From: Fragilaria crotonensis
Taxonomy: Eukaryota; Bacillariophyta; Fragilariophyceae; Fragilariales; Fragilariaceae
Direction of reading: 5' to 3'
Assembly: GCA_022925895.1 (NCBI GenBank)
Contig: JAKSYS010000395.1
Span: forward strand, 1-57,187
DNA length: 57,187 nucleotides
This document shows, one piece after another, positions 32,701 to 44,242 of this stretch. A program made the position numbers and the translations under genes. Within the stretch, counting starts at the first letter, position 1; each line of letters opens with the position of its first letter. The notes under the pieces were generated by a model that ran no database searches, was not told where the DNA came from, and was given only the letters and a program-made list of their open reading frames with translations.

Positions 32701-35700
32701 AGTCTTAGTGTGGGGCCCAGCGCTACGCCAAGCAAAACGTCCGAAAGTCCCTCAGATGTGCCGAGCTCGGACCCAACTGGCAGCCAAGTGCCATCCGATG
32801 CTCCATCGATCAGACCAAGTGTAAGCGAGGTACCAAGCGATTCGCCATCGGAAAGTCCCACAGAAAGACCACTTCCATCGAGTGAACCCAGCGAAGCACC
32901 GACAGGAAGTTCCATCCCCAGCTCATTACCAAGTTCTGGTCCAAGCATTAGCTCCGGTCCAAGTGTTGCTGTTTTTGGATCGATTTCCGGTAACGTCAAG
33001 TCTGACGACAACAACGACAACATCGGCGACACCAACCTTGCCGGTGTGCTTATCACGTTGCTCGATAAGAACCTGGATCCTATCGCAACAACTTTGACTG
33101 ACAGCTCGGGCAACTACGTGTTCAACGATGTTCCTGCAGGTGACTACTTTGTGAAGGAGTCTAACCTTCCTGGCTACCTTGATGTGTCCGACGTTGACGG
33201 TGGAAATCCTAACTTGATCAGTGTATCGCTAGCTGGCGGCGAGGACTCCACTGGCAATGACTTTGTGGACGAGCCAGCTCGTCGCATTGACGGCAGTGTT
33301 CTAGAAGACACGAATAATGACAACGCAGGCGATGAGCCCATTGCGAATGTGACGGTGTTGTTGTATGACTCTAACGGCACTCTTGTTGCCAGTACCACGA
33401 CGGACAGCGAGGGCAACTTTACGTTCGAGAACTTGCCTCCGGGCACGTATACCATCAAGGAAGAGACTCCTGGTGGCTTTGCTGATGTAGGTGACAGCGA
33501 CGGAGGCGACCCAAATAGCATCTCAGTGTCTGTGACATCGGGCGACAGTGCAGGGAACGTGTTTGTTGACGAGAGGGGCTCTAACGCGCCAAGCACGAGC
33601 GCAGTGCCATCCGGCGTGCCCAGTGAAGCGCCAACCGGAAGCTCGATGCCAAGTTCATCCCCAAGTACAGGTCCAAGCATTAGCTCCGGTCCAAGTGTTG
33701 CTATTGTTGGATCGATTTCCGGTAACGTCAAGTCGGACGACAACAACGACAACATCGGCGACACCAACCTTGCCGGTGTGCTGATCACGTTGCTCGATAA
33801 GAACCTGGATCCTATCGCAACAACTTTAACTGACAGCTCGGGCAACTACGTGTTCAACGATGTTCCTGCAGGTGACTACTTTGTGAAGGAGTCTAACCTT
33901 CCTGGCTACCTTGATGTGTCCGACGTTGACGGTGGAAATCCTAACTTGATCAGTGTATCGCTGGCTGGCGGCGAGGACTCCACTGGCAATGACTTTGTGG
34001 ACGAGCCAGCTCGTCGCATTGACGGCAGTGTGTTGGAAGACACGAACAACGACAACGCAGGCGAGGAGCCCATTGCGAATGTGACGGTTTTGTTGTATGA
34101 CTCTAACGGCACTCTTGTTGCCAGTACCACGACGGACAGCGAGGGCAACTTTACGTTCGAGAACTTGCCTCCCGGCACGTATACCATCAAGGAAGTGACT
34201 CCTGGTGGCTTTGCTGATGTAGGTGACAGCGACGGAGGCGACCCGAATAGCATCTCAGTGTCTGTGACATCGGGCGACAGTGCAGGGAACGTGTTTGTTG
34301 ACGAGAGGGGCTCTAACGCGCCAAGCGCGAGCTCCATGCCGTCGAGTGAACCGAGTGGATCTCCTACCGGAAGCTCAATGCCGAGTACATCACCAAGTTC
34401 CGGGCCAAGTGTGAGCTCTGGTCCAAGTGTTGCTGTTGTTGGATCGATTTCCGGTAACGTCAAGTCGGACGACAACAACGACAACATCGGCGACGCCAAC
34501 CTTGCCGGTGTGCTGATCACGTTGCTCGATAAGAACCTGGATCCTATCGCAACGACTTTGACTGACAGCTTGGGCAACTACGTGTTCAACGATATTCCTG
34601 CAGGTGACTTCTTTGTGAAGGAGTCTAACCTTCCTGGCTACCTTGATGTGTCCGACGTTGACGGTGGAAATCCTAACTTGATCAGTGTTTCGCTGGCTGG
34701 CGGCGAGGACTCCACTGGCAATGACTTTGTGGACGAGCCAGCTCGTCGCATTGACGGCAGTGTGTTGGAAGACACGAATAATGACAACGCAGGCGAGGAG
34801 CCCATTGCGAATGTGACGGTGTTGTTGTATGACTCTAACGGCACTCTTGTTGCCAGTACCACGACGGACAGCGAGGGCAACTTTACGTTCGAGAACTTGC
34901 CTCCCGGCACGTATACCATCAAGGAAGTGACTCCTGGTGGCTTTGCTGATGTAGGTGACAGCGACGGAGGCGACCCGAATAGCATCTCAGTGTCTGTGAC
35001 ATCGGGCGACAGTGCAGGGAACGTGTTTGTTGACGAGAGGGCTCTAACGCGCCAAGTGCGAGCTCCATGCCGTCAACGGAACCGAGTGGAACCCAACCGG
35101 AAGTTTGTTGCCAAGTTCTTCACCTAGTTCCGGGCCAAGTGTGAGCTCCGACCAAGTGTTGCTGTTGTTGGATCGATTTCCGGTAACGTCAAGTCGGACG
35201 ACAACAACGACAACATCGGCGACACCAACCTTGCTGGTGTGCTCATCACGTTGCTCGATAAGAACCTGGATCCTATCGCAACGACTTTGACTGACAGCTC
35301 AGGCAACTACGTGTTCAACGATATTCCTGCAGGTGACTACTTTGTGAAGGAGTCTAACCTTCCTGGCTACCTTGATGTCCGACGTTGACGGTGGAAATCC
35401 TAACTTGATCAGTGTTTCGCTGGCTGGCGGCGAGGACTCCACTGGCAATGACTTTGTGGACGAGCCAGCTCGTCGCATTGACGGCAGTGTGTTGGAAGAC
35501 ACGAATAATGACAACGCAGGCGAGGCCCATTGCGAATGTGACGGTGTTGTTGTATGACTCTAACGGCACTCTTGTTGCCAGTACCACGACGGACAGCGAG
35601 GGCAACTTTACGTTCGAGAACTTGCCTCCGGCACGTATACCATCAAGGAAGTGACTGGTGGCTTTGCTGATGTAGGTGACAGCGACGGAGGCGACCAGAA

Positions 35701-38700
35701 TAGCATCTCAGTGTCTGTGACATCGGGCGACAGTGCAGGGAACGTGTTTGTTGACGAGAGGGCTCTAACGCGCCAAGCGCAGCTCCATGCCGTCAGTGCA
35801 CCGAGTGGATCTCCTACTGGAAGCTCAATGCCAGTACATCTCCAAGTACTGGTCCAAGCATAAGCTCTGGTCCAAGTGTTGCTGTTGTTGGATCGATTTC
35901 CGGTAACGTCAAGTCGGACGACAACAACGACAACATCGGCGACACCAACCTTGCCGGTGTGCTGATCACGTTGCTCGATAAGAACCTGGATCCTATCGCA
36001 ACAACTTTGACTGACAGCTCGGGCAACTACGTGTTCAACGATGTTCCTGCAGGTGACTTCTTTGTGAAGGAGTCTAACCTTCCTGGCTACCTTGATGTGT
36101 CCGACGTTGACGGTGGAAATCCTAACTTGATCAGTGTTTCGCTGGCTGGCGGCGAGGACTCCACTGGCAATGACTTTGTAGACGAGCCAGCTCGTCGCAT
36201 TGACGGCAGTGTGTTGGAAGACACGAACAACGACAACGCAGGCGAGGAGCCCATTGCGAATGTGACGGTGTTGTTGTATGACTCTAACGGCACTCTTGTT
36301 GCCAGTACCACGACGGACAGCGAGGGCAACTTTACGTTCGAGAACTTGCCTCCCGGCACATATACCATCAAGGAAGTGACTCCTGGTGGCTTTGCTGATG
36401 TAGGTGACAGCGACGGAGGCGACCCGAATAGCATCTCAGTGTCTGTGACATCGGGCGACAGTGCAGGGAACGTGTTTGTTGACGAGAGGGGCTCTAACGC
36501 GCCAAGTGCGAGCTCCCTGCCGTCAACTGAACCGAGTGGAACCCCAACCGGAAGTTTGTTGCCAAGTTCTTCACCTAGTTCCGGGCCAAGTGTGAGCTCC
36601 GAACCAAGTGTTGCTGTTGTTGGATCGATTTCCGGTAACGTCAAGTCGGACGACAACAACGACAACATCGGCGACACCAACCTTGCCGGTGTGCTTATCA
36701 CGTTGCTCGATAAGAACCTGGATCCTATCGCAACGACTTTGACTGACAGCTCGGGCAACTACGTGTTCAACGATATTCCTGCAGGTGACTACTTTGTGAA
36801 GGAGTCTAACCTTCCTGGCTACCTTGATGTGTCCGACGTTGACGGTGGAAATCCTAACTTGATCAGTGTTTCGCTGGCTGGCGGCGAGGACTCCACTGGC
36901 AATGACTTTGTGGACGAGCCAGCTCGTCGCATTGACGGCAGTGTGTTGGAAGACACGAATAATGACAACGCAGGCGAGGAGCCCATTGCGAATGTGACGG
37001 TTTTGTTGTATGACTCTAACGGCACTCTTGTTGCCAATACCACGACGGACAGCGAGGGCAACTTTACGTTCGAGAACTTGCCTCCCGGCACGTATACCAT
37101 CAAGGAAGTGACTCCTGGTGGCTTTGCTGATGTAGGTGACAGCGACGGAGGCGACCCGAATAGCATCTCAGTGTCTGTGACATCGGACGACAGTGCAGGG
37201 AACGTGTTTGTTGACGAGAGGGGCTCTAACGCGCCAAGCGCGAGCTCCATGCCGTCGAGTGCACCGAGTGGATCTCCTACTGGAAGCTCAATGCCGAGTA
37301 CATCTCCAAGTACTGGTCCAAGCATAAGCTCTGGTCCAAGTGTTGCTGTTGTTGGATCGATTTCCGGTAACGTCAAGTCGGACGACAACAACGACAACAT
37401 CGGCGACGCCAACCTTGCCGGTGTGCTGATCACGTTGCTCGATAAGAACCTGGATCCTATCGCAACGACTTTGACTGACAGCTTGGGCAACTACGTGTTC
37501 AACGATATTCCTGCAGGTGACTTCTTTGTGAAGGAGTCTAACCTTCCTGGCTACCTTGATGTGTCCGACGTTGACGGTGGAAATCCTAACTTGATCAGTG
37601 TTTCGCTGGCTGGCGGCGAGGACTCCACTGGCAATGACTTTGTGGACGAGCCAGCTCGTCGCATTGACGGCAGTGTGTTGGAAGACACGAATAATGACAG
37701 CGCAGGCGAGGAGCCCATTGCGAATGTGACGGTGTTGTTGTATGACTCTAACGGCACTCTTGTTGCCAGTACCACGACGGACAGCGAGGGCAACTTTACG
37801 TTCGAGAACTTGCCTCCCGGCACGTATACCATCAAGGAAGTGACTCCTGGTGGCTTTGCTGATGTAGGTGACAGCGACGGAGGCGACCCGAATAGCATCT
37901 CAGTGTCTGTGACATCGGGCGACAGTGCAGGGAACGTGTTTGTTGACGAGAGGGGCTCTAACGCGCCAAGTGCGAGCTCCCTGCCGTCAACGGAACCGAG
38001 TGGAACCCCAACCGGAAGTTTGTTGCCAAGTTCTTCACCTAGTTCCGGGCCAAGTGTGAGCTCCGAACCAAGTGTTGCTGTTGTTGGATCGATTTCCGGT
38101 AACGTCAAGTCGGACGACAACAACGACAACATCGGCGACACCAACCTTGCTGGTGTGCTCATGACGTTGCTCGATAAGAACCTGGATCCTATCGCAACAA
38201 CTTTGACTGACAGCTCGGGCAACTACGTGTTCAACGATGTTCCTGCAGGTGACTACTTTGTGAAGGAGTCTAACCTTCCTGGCTACCTTGATGTGTCCGA
38301 CGTTGACGGTGGAAATCCTAACTTGATCAGTGTTTCGCTGGCTGGCGGCGAGGACTCCACTGGCAATGACTTTGTGGACGAGCCAGCTCGTCGCATTGAC
38401 GGCAGTGTGTTGGAAGACACGAACAACGACAACGCAGGCGAGGAGCCCATTGCGAATGTGACGGTTTTGTTGTATGACTCTAACGGCACTCTTGTTGCCA
38501 GTACCACGACGGACAGCGAGGGCAACTTTACGTTCGAGAACTTGCCTCCCGGCACGTATACCATCAAGGAAGTGACTCCTGGTGGCTTTGCTGATGTAGG
38601 TGACAGCGACGGAGGCGACCCGAATAGCATCTCAGTGTCTGTGACATCGGGCGACAGTGCAGGGAACGTGTTTGTTGACGAGAGGGGCTCTAACGCGCCA

Positions 38701-41502
38701 AGCGCGAGCTCCATGCCGTCGAGTGCACCGAGTGGATCTCCTACTGGAAGCTCAATGCCGAGTACATCTCCAAGTACTGGTCCAAGCATAAGCTCTGGTC
38801 CAAGTGTTGCTGTTGTTGGATCGATTTCCGGTAACGTCAAGTCGGACGACAACAACGACAACATCGGCGACACAACCTTGCCGGTGTGCTGATCACGTTG
38901 CTCGATAAGAACCTGGATCCTATCGCAACGACTTTGACTGACAGCTCGGGCAACTACGTGTTCAACGATGTTCCTGCAGGTGACTTCTTTGTGAAGGAGT
39001 CTAACCTTCCTGGCTACCTTGATGTGTCCGACGTTGACGGTGGAAATCCTAACTTGATCAGTGTTTCGCTGGCTGGCGGCGAGGACTCCACTGGCAATGA
39101 CTTTGTGGACGAGCCAGCTCGTCGCATTGACGGCAGTGTGTTGGAAGACACGAATAACGACAACGCAGGCGAGGAGCCCATTGCAGAATGACGGTTTTGT
39201 TGTATGACTCTAACGGCACTCTTGTTGCCAGTACCACGACGGACAGCGAGGGCAACTTTACGTTCGAGAACTTGCCTCCCGGCACGTATACCATCAAGGA
39301 AGTGACTCCTGGTGGCTTTGCTGATGTAGGTGACAGCGACGGAGGCGACCCGAATAGCATCTCAGTGTCTGTGACATCTGACGACAGTGAAGGGAACGTG
39401 TTTGTTGACGAGAGGGGCTCCAACGCGCCAAGTGCGAGCTCCATGCCGTCGAGTGCACCGAGTGGATCTCCTACCGGAAGTTTGTTGCCAAGTTATTCTC
39501 CCAGTACCGGCCCTAGCTTTAGCTCCGAACCAAGTGTTGCTGTTGTTGGATCGATTTCCGGTAACGTCAAGTCGGACGACAACCACGACAACATCGGCGA
39601 CGCCAACCTTGGCGGTGTGCTTATCACGTTGCTCGATAAGAACCTGGATCCTATCGCAACGACTTTGACTGACAGCTTGGGCAACTACGTGTTCAACGAT
39701 ATTCCTGCAGGTGACTACTTTGTGAAGGAGTCTAACCTTCCTGGCTACCTTGATGTGTCCGACGTTGACGGTGGAAATCCTAACTTGATTAGTGTTTCGC
39801 TGGCTGGCGGCGAGGACTCCACTGGCAATGACTTTGTGGACGAGCCAGCTCGTCGCATTGACGGCAGTGTGTTGGAAGACACGAATAATGACAACGCAGG
39901 CGAGGAGCCCATTGCGAATGTGACGGTGTTGTTGTATGACTCTAACGGCACTCTTGTTGCCAGTACCACGACGGACAGCGAGGGCAACTTTACGTTCGAG
40001 AACTTGCCTCCCGGCACGTATACCATCAAGGAAGTGACTCCTGGTGGCTTTGCTGATGTAGGTGACAGCGACGGAGGCGACCCGAATAGCATCTCAGTGT
40101 CTGTGACATCTGACGACAGTGAAGGGAACGTGTTTGTTGACGAGAGGGGCTCTAACGCTCCTAGCGTTAGTTCAGTGCCGTCCGGTCGCCCAAGTTTGAA
40201 GGAGGCCGCCCCTTCTACGGTTCCAAGTGCCTTACCGACTGGCAGCGTTAGTCCCAGCGTCTCCCCGAGTCTGCGTCCTAGTGTCAGTACCTTTCCGAGT
40301 GCGGTTCCAATCCTTTCTTCGGGTGTTCCTTCTTCTGAACCCAGTGGTATTCCAACTGGCAGTTCTTCGCCTAGTGTGACGCCCAGCAAGTCCCTGGGTT
40401 TCAGCTCTGTTCCAACTTCCGCGCCGCAAGGCTTGGGCAGGTCCGCTTCTATCTCGTCTAGCACGCATTCTTGCATTTCAGACCAAGTTGAAAGGAAGTT
40501 TGACGAAGTATGTACCATGGGCCAATTCTCCGATGTGGATTTTGTGCCCTTCGACATTGTTGAATCAAGCGGTGATGCTGTTACGTTCAGAGTGAAACAT
40601 AAGTTGTCTTTCGAAACACTTTCTAACATTGAAATGTGGTTCTTGAATCCCGACCAGCTTGAGAGCAAGCACTTCTGTTGGGAGTATTCGAGTGTTGCTG
40701 GTCTTCCACCTAACACCTTCTACGAGAAGATTCCTGGCGACGACAAATTTACTGCGAAATGCGAAGGCGGCTGGGCTTCAATTAGTATCGCAGCCGGCGA
40801 CGGTGGGGTGTTTTCCAGCGCCGAATTGATGTCGTCGAACCATTCTGTCAGAAAGGTGACAATCTCTTCGGTGATGACCTCTTTGTTTACAATGGCTTGA
40901 AGCGTTGCTATTGGGAGTTCTTGTTGCCATGTGACTGCGCTCCTAATGGTGGTCGCCTCCTTGAAGATGCCACTGACCTCAGTCGCTCTGTCGACGGCTG
41001 CGTGGAAGATTCTAAGGCGGTCGATGTCGCGACGGTTCAGGTCGACAAGTGCACCACATCTCTGGTCGAGAACCCCCTCAAAATTTTGTCTCAAGACAAG
41101 AAGACGGTTGACCTAAGCTTATCGCAAATCTGGAAGGGCTGCCACTCAGGCAGCGTTGATGATAAGCTTACCTGGATTGCAGCCGATTATGTGGGACCTG
41201 ATGGCGAGTTGACTTGCACCCGATTCAACGATCTCAAGTGTGGCTTGACCACCACCTTTACAGCTATCTGTCAGGATGGTGCCACTATTGTGGATTTGTA
41301 CATGTACGACAGCGACTCCGACGTCTTCAGTCAGCAAGACGATGCTCCACTGGTTGTTCCATTGGCATGTGGGGCCTCTGGTGATGGTACCAAAATGTGT
41401 CACTTCCGTTACGTGATTCAGTGTGAGCCATCTCTCTGCGAAGCTGCAGTTCCCACTCCTCAGGTGGGCATTCGTAGGAAGAGCTTCTGGTCCCTCTTTT
41501 GA
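29730..41502 (+). CDS. Giant extracellular SdrD_B-repeat / PTS-rich protein (interrupted by indels)
   Basis: One gene of about 3,900 codons, start ATG 29730, stop 41500-41502. Order: signal peptide (LVLISFLVAVAFG); acidic N-terminal domain; Cys-bearing module (30640-30960); PTESP and PPTLPP linker (31411-31580); Cys-rich globular module (31637-32120); PSxxPS linker; ten 244-residue units (32977 to about 40157), each with two SdrD_B-like beta domains carrying Asp/Asn loops (DDNNDNIGD, DTNNDNAGE) typical of calcium sites; a final PS linker; and a Cys-rich C-terminal domain (40470-41500). Frame changes occur near 30440, 30590, 35037-35850, 38872, 39186 and 40800. Coding sense resumes after each, so the parts belong together. 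Likely a secreted wall or surface protein; adhesion is inference. No membrane anchor is visible at the C-terminus. Confidence 0.82.
31411..31560 (+). repeat. PTESP / PPTLPP coding minisatellite
   Basis: About five 12-base units encoding PTES, followed by similar units encoding PTLP, inside the giant gene. It encodes a stiff, probably heavily O-glycosylated linker. Confidence 0.85.
32131..32508 (+). repeat. 189-bp tandem duplication (63-residue PS linker)
   Basis: The segment beginning ACCTTGGCTCCAACTC at 32131 recurs at 32320 with only a few changes. It encodes PSANPTTSVGPSAAPSGDPT and the QPSDQPSDKPSLQPS stretch twice. Confidence 0.88.
32977..40157 (+). repeat. Ten tandem 732-bp units (2 SdrD_B domains + PS linker each)
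   Basis: Units begin at GGATCGATTTCCGG at 32977, 33709, 34441, 35170, 35890, 36622, 37354, 38086, 38818 and 39548. Spacing is exactly 732 except 729, 720 and 730 around the damaged stretches. The units are nearly identical. Linkers between units 3 and 9 alternate between a SLLPSSSPSSGPSVSSEPS type and a SSMPSTSPSTGPSISSGPS type, giving a 1,464-bp higher-order period. The SLG...NDIPAGDFF variant recurs in units 3 and 7. Confidence 0.95.
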
Positions 41503-42690
41503 AGGCTTCGTCTTGTTCTTGGTTATGGTAATCGGAGCGCTAACCCCAGGACTTCATTCGACAACGAGGACTAATGAACGTGACTCGGAACTGAACTGAA
41601 GATTCAGATTAGTAGAGTTCATCAATACACTCTAGTTGAGTTCTGATTACCATTTTCTCATATTGTACATTAATTGCTGGGCTAGGTTCGAAATCGACTG
41701 CGCATGCCAGTCCACTAATACCTCCGACACTCAGAATCAACGTTAAGAAGCCAAAAGCATGAACTTCAGAGGGGACTAAACAAATGCTTTGAGTCCAGCA
41801 TTATGGTCATAACTGCCTGATCGGCAATACGATCTCTGAAACTGTCACTCAGTCGATAATGCGGTTGGATAACGAAGTCCTAGGTCATGATTTTTCCCCA
41901 AGGAAGGTGGTAGCCGATGATCGCGAGGGCGTCAGCTGTAATGCGCGATTTTGCAACGCCTCCCATTTAGAAGGCAATCCTGTCATCGCCAACTGGAACC
42001 ATAGAGCGAGTTCCTCGCTACATGAACAAAATGGCACGAGACTGGCGATAAGGACTGATCTTGCTGCTCGGTATTTTTTTTAACCAGACGCCACAGGCGA
42101 TTCATCAGACTGCCGTCAGGATCTATTGCGGGGCATTTTCTCTCTTGATACCTCTTGCATTGCGTGAAGTTCGATTGTTGGACATGAACATTCTAGAGAT
42201 CCTCATGGGAGGATTGGGAACTGTGTTGCAACAACAAACCCATGTGAACCTGCCTGATCCGTCCTGCTCTACATCTACATATATACTATATGATAAAGAT
42301 AGCCATACTCCAGTACTTGTACCTGTACTCCGTACTGACCAATACTCCAGTATCCTGCTGTAGCCACTGTGTGTATGCATATCCAAAATCCAGTACTCGG
42401 TGTACAAGTACTAGTACTACTACTATTCATACCACACACTATGTGTAGCTATTGTAGTAGCTAGAGTACTGATGCTTAAAAATACTACGTAGTACGTAGT
42501 ACTCCAGTACATGTTACTGTAGTACCTCAACCGGTACGCCAGCTCAACTGCTCTACGCTCTACGCTATACGCTAGTACCGGTAGCATACCTGTTGTTTGC
42601 AGTTTGGATTTTGCATAAGCCAGTACCCAGTACTACTAGAATCCACTGCATCGACTTCTGGCTTCTGGCAACAAACGTAACGGATCAACG
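41503..42690. other. Intergenic between giant gene and TAM41
   Basis: The first 800 bases hold nothing I can name. From 42290 to 42640 GTAC words are dense (for example gtacgtagtactccagtac), and a 3 x 7 bp array lies at 42551-42571. This cluster ends about 80 bases before the TAM41 start and is the likely promoter region. Confidence 0.45.
42551..42571. repeat. Heptamer array (ctctacg)x3, last unit diverged
   Basis: Two perfect ctctacg units followed by ctatacg, just upstream of TAM41. Confidence 0.85.
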
Positions 42691-43635
42691 ATGACAATGG
42701 AAGGACAGCTTGCTAATGTCTTAGACCTTGAAAATCTCATCCACAATTCCTTCCCTCAAATTGTTCATGCCTTTGGATATGGATCGGGTGTTTTTGTGCA
42801 ACAAAATGAAAATGAGGCCGAAAAAATGATCGACCTGATTCTCGTGGTAGACGATGCTCATGCATTCCATGAAGAAAATCTGAAACGACATCGAAATCAC
42901 TACTCGCTGCCATGTCGATTGGGTGGACCATTGTTTTGCGCTCATCTTCAAAATGATTTTGGGGCCAAAGTTTTCTTCCATGCCTTTGTTCGACTGGAAG
43001 GCAAGCTCATCAAGTACGGAGTTGTCGAGAAGAGGTCGCTGCTAGACGATTTGAACAACTGGTCTTACTTGTATACTGCTGGACGACTGCATAAACCGAT
43101 ATTGCCGTTGATATCAGACGATGAAGTGACGGAATCCCAACGATCTCGGAATTTACCGTTCGCGTTAGCAACGTCCCTCTTGCTCTTAGAGGAAGTCCAT
43201 GAAAATGCTGCTACTAAAAACGTCGCATCCATGTCGACTGTCTTTCAATCTATTGCACAAATAAGTTACTCTGGAGATCCGCGAATGGACGTTGGTGGCG
43301 AAGACCCAAACAAGATCCAGAAACTGGTTCACGGCAACGCCGGTCAGATGGAGCGATTTCGACGTCTGTATCAACCATCCTTGGATGATTTTTCGGATCG
43401 TGGTTTCTTATCATATTGCAGCAGCACCGAGAAGGTGCAATGGGACGCTTCGTTTCTAAGACACGCTCTGCCTCCTCGACTCGCACTAACTGGCTCATTG
43501 CTTCAACCAGCAATTCGTTCCATTGTTCATAAGGCCGCTAGGACACAATCGCTGAAAGGAATCGTTACTGCCGGCATCGTCAAGAGCGCTCAATATGCAA
43601 TGGCTAAATTCTCCAAGGGTCTTCTGCGCGTATAG
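42691..43635 (+). CDS. TAM41: Mitochondrial phosphatidate cytidylyltransferase (TAM41/Mmp37)
   Basis: Single exon, 314 aa, a typical length for the family. It makes CDP-diacylglycerol from phosphatidic acid and CTP on the matrix side of the inner mitochondrial membrane, the first step toward cardiolipin. The diagnostic nucleotidyltransferase motif is intact: GYGSGVF (29-35) followed by MIDLILVV (46-53, Asp48 expected to bind metal) and FHEENLKRHRNHYS (59-72). The conserved KYGVVE and YTAGRLHKP stretches and a C-terminal amphipathic region (residues about 285-314) are also present. No clear cleavable presequence is visible before the fold; the family often has short ones. Confidence 0.95.
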   Translation: MTMEGQLANVLDLENLIHNSFPQIVHAFGYGSGVFVQQNENEAEKMIDLILVVDDAHAFHEENLKRHRNHYSLPCRLGGPLFCAHLQNDFGAKVFFHAFVRLEGKLIKYGVVEKRSLLDDLNNWSYLYTAGRLHKPILPLISDDEVTESQRSRNLPFALATSLLLLEEVHENAATKNVASMSTVFQSIAQISYSGDPRMDVGGEDPNKIQKLVHGNAGQMERFRRLYQPSLDDFSDRGFLSYCSSTEKVQWDASFLRHALPPRLALTGSLLQPAIRSIVHKAARTQSLKGIVTAGIVKSAQYAMAKFSKGLLRV

Positions 43636-43665
43636 AATGCAACTAGATGGTTATGTTATGTTTAC

Positions 43666-43994
43666 TTACGTCTCTCTTGGTCTCCTGTGATACGCTCGCA
43701 CTTCGTCTTGACAGGCAATCGCGTAGCCGTAGACGAGGTCCGCCAGGGATCCACCGAGACCTGCCAAGATCATGGGTGCCGGACCCTTTTTCAAGTGGAT
43801 CGCATAGGCACCGCCGAGACCGACACCAGCCACGAAAAACTGGTATTGCGAGAACATACTTTCGGAGAAATGAGTCACGTAAACGAAGATTCAAGTAACG
43901 AGAATGAGCAGTGTATGTGAAAATGAAATCACACTTACCACGTCGATAGCTTCTGACCCAGGTCATCCGCTACCTTTTCTTCGTTCGGTCCCAT
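43666..43994 (-). CDS. Small glycine-rich two-helix membrane protein, unknown
   Basis: Exons 43994-43939 and 43858-43666, an 80-nt GT-AG intron in phase 2 (TG/T makes Cys); 82 aa. After a short acidic N-terminus (MGPNEEKVADDLG) comes a first hydrophobic segment, QYQFFVAGVGLGGAYAI. A basic-Pro turn, HLKKGPAPM, is followed by a second segment, ILAGLGGSLADLVYGYAIAC, with GxxxG spacing. The layout is like small mitochondrial inner-membrane proteins, but I do not recognise the family. The gene is tail to tail with TAM41, 30 bases between stop codons. A GTAAGT right at the stop could be an unused donor. Confidence 0.68.
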
Positions 43995-44242
43995 TCTGGA
44001 CAACAGAGCGACACTTCGCTCTCCTTTTCGTGGTTGCTTCCAACTTCCAACTGATTGATCCTCAGCCAGAGGTGGTTCGACAAGATGTGATTAACGAGTA
44101 CTACAGTACAATACTACCGGTAGACCACGATGTACTATGTTGATACGGGTACAGTACGGTACTCGGAGTACAATGTACGAGTTCGACAGTACACTGGAGA
44201 CTGCGCCTTCTACTCGAGTACGAGTACTCGAGTACGAGGAGG

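Noticed and set aside
32475-39445. A series of 196-223-codon minus-strand reading frames across the repeat array
   Set aside because: They recur once per 732-bp unit and are the antisense shadow of the SdrD_B repeats. The plus strand carries the coherent domains.
32977-40157. Bacterial origin (staphylococcal Sdr gene transfer)
   Set aside because: The domain type is shared, but the linkers are of the algal PSxxPS kind, no LPxTG anchor is present, and the neighbours are eukaryotic. Recent transfer is not supported.
41680-41710. tRNA B-box-like ggttcgaaatcga
   Set aside because: No matching A box, no acceptor-stem pairing at tRNA spacing. A similar string near 1929 also fails.
41859-42083. 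74-codon plus-strand frame downstream of the giant gene
   Set aside because: No domain, no conserved start and no supporting context.
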